Both the position numbers and the translations under genes were made by a program. The notes under the pieces are model-generated. The model ran no database searches. It saw only the letters and a program-made list of their open reading frames with translations, and was not told the origin of the DNA. From the NCBI GenBank assembly GCA_036897485.1, contig JAYMTF010002006.1, positions 1 to 20,114 of the forward strand: DNA of 20,114 bases, in the 5' to 3' direction. This document shows, piece by piece, positions 1-9,200 of this stretch (positions are counted from its first letter, which is position 1; each line of letters begins with the position of its first letter). The DNA comes from Pelargonium nanum. Lineage: Eukaryota > Streptophyta > Magnoliopsida > Geraniales > Geraniaceae.

Positions 1-320
1 CACGTTTGATAGTTGAGGGACTAAAATGGCACGAACTGGATAGTTCAGAGACTAAAATGGCACGAACTAGATGGTTCAGGGACTAATTTCGACCTTTTTC
101 TTAATATTAATCATTGTCACGTCATCAATTTAATATTAAAAATATTTTTTTAATGCAATTTTAACGGTTCCGTCTGTGAATTTGACGGAACGTCCTTACA
201 CGGCTCGATTTTCGGAAACGTTTGGACTAAACTGGCTCTTTCGCCAATCTTTTAGACTAAAATAGCACGAGGGATCAAAATGGCACGAACTGGATAGTTC
301 AGGAGCCATTTTGAACATAT
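1..320. repeat. Non-coding repeat block built on a 31-bp unit
   Basis: A 31-bp unit of the form ACTAAAATGGCACGAACT... followed by a GATAGTTCAGRG-like tail occurs head to tail at 20-50 and 51-81. A close copy lies at 274-304, and partial copies lie at 1-19 and 256-273. Between them is an inverted pair, GTTCCGTC (167-174) and GACGGAAC (184-191). Nothing here codes. The pattern resembles dispersed repeat sequence often seen at the ends of plant transposable elements, but no complete element, target-site duplication or coding domain is visible, so the class is unassigned. It ends about 100 bp upstream of the NF-YA promoter elements. Confidence 0.6.
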
Positions 321-419
321 TTTCTTTTTATTTGAAAAGAGAAAAGGAAAAAGGGAAACTCATGACAGCTAGGTGTAGGTGAAGTTGGGGGTGGGGCCGG
401 GCTAGGAAATAGTGACCAT

Positions 420-445
420 CCACGTGTAGAAGATAAAATACGTGT
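420..445 (+). promoter_or_regulatory. G-box/ABRE pair in the NF-YA promoter
   Basis: CCACGTGT at 420-427 contains a palindromic G-box (CACGTG, 421-426) and an ABRE core. A second ACGTGT core lies at 440-445. Paired ABRE cores a short distance apart are the usual target of bZIP (ABF/AREB) factors in abscisic-acid responses. They lie about 60-100 bp upstream of the likely transcription start, which suits a proximal promoter. Their function here is inferred. Confidence 0.5.
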
Positions 446-483
446 GAGCTAAGCAGGTGTCCTCTGCGGTGACGCAATTTATT

Positions 484-637
484 AGACTCTCTCTCTCTAT
501 TTTCTTAAAATTAAATGAAATACAAAATGGCACACCAACACCAACACCAACACCAAGAACTTTGATTGACTCCTTCTATCTCTCCGTCTCTTCTCTGCTA
601 ACTCCCGAATCTTCTCGAATACTCCTCTAGGGTTTTT
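484..637 (+). other. Probable transcription start region and 5' UTR exon 1 of NF-YA
   Basis: A CT-dinucleotide run (about 488-498) is typical of the pyrimidine patch near plant transcription starts. A leader rich in C, T and A follows, with a CACCAA-type repeat at 533-556. The exon ends at 637, before a strong donor GTAAGT (638-643). The motif CTAGGGTTT (627-635) sits right before the donor. The exact start cannot be fixed from sequence. Confidence 0.5.
527..565 (+). CDS. Possible upstream ORF, 12-residue His-Gln peptide
   Basis: ATG at 527 has a favourable context (A at -3, G at +4) and opens a 12-codon frame ending in TGA (563-565). The peptide is M-A, then four His-Gln pairs, then E-L. 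It lies in the probable first exon of the NF-YA leader and would precede the main start in the spliced mRNA. It counts as an upstream ORF only if transcription starts before 527, which is uncertain. The His-Gln run is a by-product of the CACCAA repeat, so selection on the peptide is not implied. Confidence 0.3.
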   Translation: MAHQHQHQHQEL

Positions 638-1424
638 GTAAGTTCTCTTTCTTTGCTCCTTCCAGATCCTCAATTTTCCCTTTTTATCCATGCAATTTTA
701 TCCCTTACTTCGCTGTTTCGCTCCTAGGGTTTTTTTTTTTTATTCTGGTTTCAACGATTTCATTTTTGTGTTTGGTTTTTTACTTGCTCAATTATGGGCT
801 TTTGCTATTTATTTTTTATTTTAGAGAAATTGAGACTGTGAGTGAGAATTTGAGTTGCATGTATTGGTTTCGGTGCTCTGTTTGGTTGGTGAGAAAATAA
901 GTTGTGGACTTTCTGGAACTGCTAAAAGAATTATTTTTGTTGTTGGGTTTTGAAGAGTTTTGAGTTATTGATGACCGTACAGTAATTATGATAATTTAAT
1001 AAGGAAACTCTACTTGCCTGCTTTCTATGGCTGCAGGGCAATTGTGTAAGCAAAGCTTGATTAATAGTTTAATTTGAGTAGCTGTGTTGCTTTAATTGTT
1101 TGAATTTTTATATTTTATGGCTTGCCTTATAAAGCACTATATATTTGAGATCATGTCCAGGCTTTTGAGGAATTGAAACCTGAACATTTACAATTTCGAA
1201 TGCATGCCAAACATAGGATTTTCTTGTAGCCATAGTTTTTTGCATCTAATGGAAGGCATGGTCATGGAATGCATGCTTATCTTCTACGTTTGTATTTGTT
1301 AGAGTATAAAATTAATATTGAGCCTTCAACTATCAACTTAAGCTTTTAGTTGAGTTGGTTCCTTACAGTATTCCACATCACTTTCAATGACACCAAATAT
1401 CTTTCTGGTGGATGTATAGTACAG
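638..1424 (+). other. Intron in the NF-YA 5' leader
   Basis: The donor GTAAGT at 638 is clear. The acceptor is either AG at 1367-1368 (after a TTCCTTAC tract) or AG at 1423-1424 or 1431-1432, just before the start codon. The intron is AT-rich with long T runs and has a second CTAGGGTTT at 724-732. I see no other gene or element in it. NF-YA genes commonly carry a leader intron that places the start codon near the beginning of exon 2. Confidence 0.6.
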
Positions 1425-1444
1425 GTTTGCAGGAATTTGAAGGC

Positions 1445-4400
1445 ATGCAGCCAAAGTCTGGAAGTGCAGACCAATTAAAACCTGACCCACATGCTGTTCC
1501 ACCAACTAATGTTTACTCAGAACCCTGGTGGCGCAGTATCGGATATAATCCTGTTGCCCCAGCTGTGGCAACAGGGGGTAATGCTTCCAATTCGTCTTCA
1601 CTAGAGGGCCCAAATGGTGGTTCAGACTCCAGTGATGGTCAGTCACGGTCTGAGGAAGATGATGATGTTGCCAAAGATTCACAAGCTACCACAACTCATC
1701 AATCAGGTATCTTTGAATTTCTGTGTGGATGATATGTGCAAAGTAGAATCTGCTGAACAATGGACTCTATGAAGCTAAAGTGATTTCTTACCAACTATGT
1801 GATAATCTTCTGTATTTTTTTTTTTGGGAGATCTTCCACATGCCCAATACTTTTTTGTGATTGGATCGGGGAAGCAGTTATTGAATTACACGTATCTAAG
1901 ATAATTATGATTAATTCTACTTCTTTTGTATGCCAGTCATGCATTGCGTAACAATGGTTTCAATTTGTAAGATATATTATGGGTCAATTTGGGGGATGCA
2001 TGCACTAGTAGTACCACTTCGTTTGGTAATTTGTTTATAGAAAGCTGGGATTTTCATGCTTAAAACTATGTTCTATAGTTTTTATCAGGCTTTTACTTTA
2101 TTATTCTCAAATTTTTCTTTGCAAAAATGTTCTTGGTTCATTGCAAGCCATTGGTTGGGATAATAGTTAAATACCATTTTAACTTTCAGTTGGGAATCAT
2201 GGGCGAGAACATATGCAGCTTGTAGCATCTACTGTGCCTGTAATGCGTGATGAATGCCTTACACAACCTCCACAGCTGGAGCTTGTTGGTCACTCAATTG
2301 TAAGTGCATTTTGAATGTAGTATTTTCTTGCCTTGTTGATAGGATCAATGCTCTGTGCTGCAAAAATGATTCATTGTGGACAAAATCAGGATTTTGTAGT
2401 GAATTTAATTAGAACTTATACATCCATGCATTTGGAATGGAAGGGATTCCTAGTTTTCTTGCAACCTTTTTGCAGGCATGCACTTCAAATCCATATCAGG
2501 ATCCTTATTATGGGGGAATGGTAGCAGCTTATGGCCATCAGCCTGTGGTATGTAGTTTTAATTTCCTGCTCCCACATGATTAATGGCAACATCTGTTAAA
2601 ATCATTGGTTTGAAAAAGAATGGCAATTACTTGGGCATTTGATATTCTGTTGCCCATTTAAATTTTGTTAAGTGTTTGCAAAGGAAGATAGTTCTTTTTT
2701 CCAAGATTTAGAACATACGCGTGAGTTCTATATTTTGTAAAGTTGCTCAACTGTAATGAAAAGTACCGGTCTGTACTCCAGGGCTGTTTTTTTCTTTCCT
2801 ATTTCCTATTTTCTGTTCCCTACTTTCCTTTGGGTAATAGTTAAGCTTCAGCTTGTTAATACTGTATATAAAATATAGATATAGGGCATTCAAGTGTATT
2901 TCATCAGAAGTTGTGATGGTGCAATGGTGTAACGTAGGTAACATTGATTGTCATATGTGGCTAAATTTTTAGCATATATGTGTGCTTAAGGGGCCTTAAA
3001 AGGCACAGGGAAAGGATTGTTAATAATGCATGGTTAATAAAGTTTAAGGAGGCTGTTGTAGCATTAAATAGTAATTGAATTAGTAACTTGCTCTTTAGGA
3101 TTCTGGTTTAGTAAACTTTAGTTTGTGTTTGGGTTATTTTTTATGGGAATAGGAATCAAGAATGAGATTCGCCTCTTCTTTGTGTGTAGGAACCATGCTT
3201 TTTTTCTTCTCCATTCCCTCATTTTCATTCCCTCCAAATAAAAAAGGATTCAAATTCTCATTCTGAAATGGTTAAGTACCATTTAATACGAGACTATATT
3301 GCTTGTAAACAGATACAAAGAAGAATGATGTCCTAATTCCCATTACACAACCTTCTTACAAATGGAAGGTTGAGGTTATAAAGGTACAGACTTAAGAGAT
3401 CAGAAGATTATAATTTATGCACACTTGAGCAATAGCAAAAGCCAATTGTAGGAGCACCAAACTAATGATCATATATCGCTTGACTGACGATGAGGTGGGA
3501 CCCATGTGTTATCACTACAGCCACTGTCCTGTAAGTCACTGAACCAGATCCACAAGTACACCAGCTTAAACAAAGCCAGAAATTGGACTTCAACTACACA
3601 ATCACATAGCTATTGGAATTTAGTGAACCAATTCCTTTTGTTATGACTTCTATAGATCATTTCTAGTGAAGAGGTGAATCTCAACCTTCCATGGCCACAT
3701 AACTTCCCCAAACATTTAGAGGTCTTGAGAGAAGCTTGCTTATATTATCACAGCTCAGTTATAACTTGGCAATATGATAGTCATTTTCTCTCTAGTTAAG
3801 CACAAATCACATTTAGATCAGCTCTATTAGTCTGATAACTGTATAAATTAGTTACTTGAGTATGTTCATTAAGCTTGACTCGTCAGGTTGGACAAGTAGG
3901 ATTTTTCAATCCATTTATTAGGCTCAAGCTTCTTTGGTGAAAGTAGGTTAGAGGTAACTACCGCTAAGGGCTAATGGGGCACTGCAATCTAAGTAGGGAA
4001 TAAAAAAATGGATACTTTTTTTTTTTTTTAATGTTTCCTCTGTATATCATTGGAGATCTTTATTGGTGAAGTTAGAACCTTTGAAAAGTTTGTATTCTGA
4101 AGAATAAATCATTTTTAACAGTGTAATTTAATTACCAGGGTTATCATCCTTTTGTTGGAATGCCTCAGGCTAGAATGCCTTTGCCCCTAGAGATGACACA
4201 AGAGCCTGTTTATGTTAATGCCAAACAATATCAGGGGATTCTGAGGCGAAGACAGGCCCGTGCAAAAGCAGAGCTTGAAAAAAAGCTGATAAAGGCTAGA
4301 AAGGTAGAACTGGACACTTGCCTACTATAAATATTTGTTGCTCTTTGTTTCTTCATTTCTTTTTTGGATTCTTTTCGGAAAGATATTAGTGCAGGGGAGG

Positions 4401-5532
4401 GTATCGTTGCAGAGCTTTATAAATTATTACATTGTGAATTTCTTCATTGTATATTTCGTTAGTTTTGTTGCTAGATCCAGCTTTATAGGTCAAATAATGG
4501 AATATTGAATTCAACTTGAAACAATTTGGTGAAGTGCCTTTAACATTTTGTTCTGTCAACATAGCTCAAAAAGATAACAAAAAATCTAATTTCATTGCCC
4601 ATGACCTACCAGCACTCTAAGGCAAAGCTAAATTGAAATAAATAATCATGCAGTGTGTACTACAATAGTAGGTTACAATAATTTGGATAGTGGATGTCCT
4701 GGCTGATTAGAATCCTTCTCTCCTACAATAGTAGGTTACAATAATTTGGATATTGGATGTCCTGCCAGACCAAAGTTTATGAATACAATTTTCCAAATAA
4801 AAATCTGATACCGATTCTAGAGTAAGAAGTTGGAGACCAATTAAAAGCATTTAATTTTAGAAATAGGTAAACTTGGATTACAGAAGGATAGCTTAGCTTG
4901 TTGGGTTGGGTTGCTCTATGAAACTGTAGTCAGTAGTGAATACTATAACGGCTGAATTTCTGCAATAGTTATTGATATTATTGTGTATGCTGCCATTGAC
5001 ATATTAATGACGTAGTCTGGCTTAGATGAGATGTTAAAAATTTATCACGATACGAGTTTTCAAATTTATTGGTATCCTCTTGTCCTTATTTCATAGCTTC
5101 TTAATTCTCCCTTATCTACAGCCGTACCTACACGAGTCTCGCCATCAGCATGCTATGAGAAGAGCAAGGGGTTCTGGAGGACGCTTTGCAAAGAAGAATG
5201 ATAATGCTTCAAACCACACAACCGAAGAAACTGGCACAGGTCCTCGTCCTGCCCTCTCATCACATTCTGCTACTTCATCAGGTTCAGAGCCATTGCACTC
5301 TGACTCTGCTGAAAACTGGAATTCCTCTACGAGTCGGCAAGAAATAAGGTCACAAGATGCTCACAATTATTCAAATGGAAGTGGCCACCACCAGAGTCGC
5401 AGCAGCTTGCAGTCCTCAGCATACCACCCTCACCCAGGTGAAAGAGGTGGTGAGGAAGGAGACTGTTCTGGCCAGCAATGGGGGAGCATATCATCTAATC
5501 AGAGTTCACAGAGGCCTTTGGCAATCCAATGA
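1445..5532 (+). CDS. NF-YA: Nuclear transcription factor Y subunit A (NF-YA/HAP2, CCAAT-binding)
   Basis: Coding exons 1445-1706, 2190-2299, 2476-2547, 4139-4303 and 5122-5532 join in frame to 339 residues ending in TGA. NF-YA joins the NF-YB/NF-YC histone-fold dimer in the nucleus and gives the trimer its CCAAT specificity. The conserved core is split over the last two exons. The NF-YB/C-binding helix is at about 170-193 ([10 protein letters not shown] followed by an RRR-x-x-RAK stretch). A linker follows, then the DNA-contact segment at 210-225 ([16 protein letters not shown]). The N-terminal part carries the YSEPWW and [10 protein letters not shown] motifs, and the C-terminus is Ser/His-rich and ends SSQRPLAIQ. 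By motif and length it resembles the NF-YA1/9 and NF-YA3/8 types; the exact paralogue is not resolved. An in-frame ATG at 1412 would add 11 residues if the intron acceptor is the upstream one. ATG 1445 (MQPKSGSAD) matches the family start better. Introns are 483, 176, 1591 and 818 bp. Confidence 0.95.
2548..4138 (+). other. Long NF-YA intron (1591 bp), possible MITE remnant
   Basis: The boundaries are GTATGT and a TTACCAG acceptor. The intron is AT-rich and non-coding. Around 3140-3270 there is an AATG/CATTC-rich stretch with an inverted pair AGAATGAGA (3159-3167) and TCTCATTCT (3256-3264). Such purine-GAAT/ATTC-rich inverted segments resemble short non-autonomous DNA transposons, but no terminal repeats or target duplication can be fixed. 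A 12-13 bp T run lies near 4018-4029. Confidence 0.35.
4660..4764 (+). repeat. 42-bp direct repeat in the last NF-YA intron
   Basis: Two 42-bp copies, 4660-4701 and 4723-4764, differ at one base (GGATAG against GGATAT) and are separated by 21 bp. They begin CTACAATAGTAGGTTACAAT. The copies sit within the 818-bp intron 4304-5121, whose remainder shows nothing else. Near-identity points to a recent local duplication. Confidence 0.9.
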
Positions 5533-5890
5533 ACTCTGTGAGGTGTTCCTGTGTTATGTGGTGATTACATTCTTGGCAAATTACTGCCGGGCGGCAAATC
5601 ATTCTTGGCTTTGTTCTTCTGCTTGTGGTGTTTATGCAGAGGGAAGGATATATACTATGTTGAACGGGGCTCTCTCGCATCTTTATTATCCCTGCAAGGT
5701 TCTTTCCATCCATCTTCCTTATTTTGCCTTGTAATGTACAAAGTGATGATGAATGAACTTTTAAGCGAAAAAACCTCGTAAGCAGACCTTGTTATGGTGT
5801 AATGTTTGAAAAATTATCTTAAATGTGTTACAAGTACAAGCTTTTGTAAATTTCAATATATTGGCAGTACCTTCTATGCATTGTCTCCTG
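5533..5890 (+). other. NF-YA 3' UTR and weak polyadenylation region
   Basis: Sequence after the TGA has no strong AATAAA on this strand. A U-rich, TGTAA-containing stretch (5790-5850) followed by AATATA (5855-5860) is the best candidate near-upstream element, placing cleavage at about 5870-5890. The UTR contains the miR169 site. Confidence 0.45.
5591..5611 (+). promoter_or_regulatory. miR169 target site in NF-YA 3' UTR
   Basis: The 21-nt site, containing CGGCAAATCATTCTTGGCT, begins 59 nt after the stop codon, the conserved place for miR169 regulation of plant NF-YA genes. Against miR169 (recalled as starting CAGCCAAGG), positions 2-8 pair perfectly. Position 9 is a G:U wobble, position 14 is a C/A mismatch, and the two end positions are unpaired. 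Positions 10 and 11 pair, so slicing would fall between 5601 and 5602. The miRNA sequence is from memory; the match pattern is seen directly. Confidence 0.9.
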
Positions 5891-6160
5891 GCTGATCTTG
5901 GACTCTGTTTGCTTGATCATCATAGGTTTCTCATGACTTGAAACTTTGTAGTAGTTTTACAGAAAGATCATTGAAGTCTCTAATAGTTGGAGCCATTGAC
6001 TAAAATGGTTGTACAGTAACTTACTCAGATTTATAAAATTAATGCTCTGTGAAATGCAACTTATGAAATGCTTATCACAACTTTTCTCTAGCAGCTGGAA
6101 GCCGATAACAGATGACATACCATATACCACCACCAAAGCACAAATTGAAAACCATGTGCT

Positions 6161-6166
6161 TTTATT
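6161..6166 (-). terminator. Candidate polyadenylation signal of SEC62
   Basis: Read on the - strand this is a canonical AATAAA, about 100 nt after the SEC62 stop codon. Cleavage would fall near 6135-6150. That leaves roughly 250 bp to the estimated end of the converging NF-YA transcript. Confidence 0.5.
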
Positions 6167-6265
6167 TGACTGTCTGATTACAAAGTTTTACACTCAAGAC
6201 TAAATTCAAAATTATAAATTAAAAAGATAGCAATGTGATCTGTAATCTACTGGCATGGTCTACAA

Positions 6266-9200
6266 TCATGTATACTCATCATATACATCTTGATCAGTGT
6301 CCTTAATGTCCCCATCAATTTCTTCATCCTGTTCTTCCGAGTTGGTTTCTGCACCTGTCCTATCTGCCTCCTCTGAACTTCCTGCGCTACCACCGTCTGT
6401 AAAGTTTTCGTTTGCATCTGTGGTATTTACCACAGTTTGCAGCTTCTCCATCATGCCAGACAGAGCCAACCTTGGATTCCACTCGAGCACATCATCAATT
6501 ATGTTGGAAACCCGCTTCTGATACCTGAAACAGTAGAGTTTGTACGTGAGATCAGTGCAAGAGAAACGATTTCAATGCAAGCTTATAAATCAAACAGAAA
6601 CAAGTCGCATGAGAAACATGATTTATGAAGTATGGACAAACCACGGGATACAACAGTAGATATAAAACTATCTTCAACACTCGAGGAAAAAGCTCCTTTG
6701 ACAGTATCATATCAGAGTGAGATAACCAATGATTAAAGATGTATAAAATATGACTCCTATTTCAGTCTTTCAACTCTTTTAAGAGTATGGCAAGACACAT
6801 AATCAAGAGTATATCTCATAAGTATATTCATTATCAAGTCCCTATCTTGCATCTATTAGCAAATACACGCAAAATGTTCCTTCTGATTTCCATGATTTTC
6901 TTTTTGTATGTTGTCCTAACACAAAAATGATGCTGAAAAACAGCCTCACTTCTTCAGCAATAAGGTTTTTAAAAAATGAAAATTTGGACTAACCTGGCTC
7001 TAGCTGCCTCATCAGGGGCGTGATGCCTCAACAGCAATATGACCAGAACACCCACCATGGCAAAGAAAAGCCTTGCAGTCCACTTCGGTCGTTCCTCCTC
7101 ATCTTTCTTGGGCCAGAAACGGAATAATTCTCGCAATGTTGCTTCCTCAGCAAGGATGTTGGGGAAAAACCAAACACGCCTTCCAAAAAGGATCCACACA
7201 ACACCAAATATTGTAGCCCTGACTGAAGTGAAAAAAAAAATTCTCAATAACAAAAAGAAAAATTTCAATACATGTGAAAATTCACGCATTGTGGCAATAG
7301 ACGAAGTCCATTGTTGGCATAAATATTAAAATACATAAACTCGGTCAATATAGAACTAACAAAAACAAGGTTTGCTACTTAGCTGTGTACTAAAAACTTA
7401 ACGACGCCTTTTGTACTCTAGATGTACATGGATCCTTTTCACAGGTTAAAATAATTCCAATAGCCAATGCAAGTATTCCTAATGCTTACTAAAAATAACA
7501 GTGTTCCTTGGACTGACAGCCTATTTAGACATATGTGTCGCACATAAGAACAGCATTTTTCGCAATGATTCTGTCACTTGGTACAGCAAATGAATATGCT
7601 TGACCTGTTTTATTGTATAATTGTTTTATCAGACAATTTCATAAGAGAAGGTGCGAACAGATGCTGCATTGCTAAGAGATAAATTACCAAGAAAACATTA
7701 TAGCATCACCAAAGACTATCAATTTTTCTTCTGCATATGCAAACTTGAACGTAATAAGATAAGGAACATTACTATGACCATCTGCAAGTTAGAATTTTAG
7801 GTAAAACAGGGTACAACTATGAACACATAGAAAGCTGTCAAAATTATCATCATTCAAGCCGGTAAAGTTCCTCTACCCACAATATTCAGGAATATTTATT
7901 AAAAAAAATACTGTTATTATTATTTATTTATTTTATCAAAACCCATTTTAACAATGACATGACGACACACTTCAACCTACTAATCCAAATGATTTAACCA
8001 TTAAGTTGATAACTTTCTTATAAAAAAATTCCCACAGTTTACTACATATCTCTCCAGAAACCAACTTCCATTTAACTTTTCTTAATCTACTATGAACCAT
8101 TCAGCAAGCTGGTGGAGAAGCTGTGATGCCCACAGTGATGAGTACGGAGAATTGTAGGAGATGCAGGATTCAGTAAAACAGAATTGATCTTAAATTTACC
8201 ACTAAAGTAATTAACTACTCCAAAACAAATCCACAGGTCAAAAGAAAACACACCGAAGATACGAAACCTTTTTGGGGGTTACACCACTCCAACACTAGGA
8301 CCCCCAATCGGAAAACTAAATCCAAAAACACTATATACCATAAAAGATCACAAAATTATTTCCTTAGTCAAAATCCTTTATATATCCCATCTAATGCTAA
8401 CCCACTCTGCAACTCCTTTTTCCATCACCCATTGTAAATACAAAGATACACAGTGGATGACACTTGACGCACTGTCACTTCCATAACCCTATCTTAATGA
8501 CTTAAACTGATATTTCCCTCAAATCTGGCTAATGTATTTTATGACGTTTCATTGATTTGTTCAAGAATAATGTGAAAAATGATGATAAACAACTAAGTGT
8601 TATATAAATTGTTCTCCACACTGCATGTACTACAATGAATGAATTATGATTCCAAATTGTTTCGGCACAGTTAATAGGTTACATATTCCTATTTAAAGAT
8701 AATATGATGCAATGCAAACATACATCTAAATGTTTGCATTAACGCTTATCGCAAGAAAAAACAAAAAGTGATGCGTTAACAAAGAACTTAAAAAAGATAA
8801 CCAGTACTTCAGCAAGTATATCAAGGCTGAAAGAGACAAAAAATGCAACCTATATTGGTGTCTGTATTGCTATACTGAGCCACCAAATGACATAATATTT
8901 ATTCACTAGCAAAAACTCCTACAAATGTACCAACTCAGAACCCAACCTAAACTAAATGGGATCAGTTTCTAGAGAGAAATGACCTAGAAGACCCGCACAT
9001 GCCTACCCACACTATTTCATTACAAAAACCATAAGCCACCAGCTCTTATAAACCTATATATATATATATACATATATATATACATATATATATATATACA
9101 CACATATATACATATATATATATATACACATATATACATATACACATACTGAGAGAGAGAGAGAAAGAGGTTAAATGGGCAACACGACAAAGGTAAGCCA

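Noticed and set aside
244-248. CCAAT box upstream of NF-YA as a sign of self-regulation
   Set aside because: It lies inside the repeat block, far from the start, and a 5-mer is expected by chance.
5357-5781. Overlapping + strand frames around the NF-YA stop codon
   Set aside because: They are out of frame with the conserved NF-YA C-terminus and run into the 3' UTR.
6266-6524. Autophagy (ATG8-interacting) motif in the SEC62 tail
   Set aside because: The acidic tail has no aromatic-x-x-aliphatic core; DVYDEYT lacks the required aliphatic residue.
6969-7329. Open frame on the + strand opposite a SEC62 exon
   Set aside because: It is the antisense shadow of the conserved SEC62 exon 7222-6994, whose - strand protein is clearly the real one.
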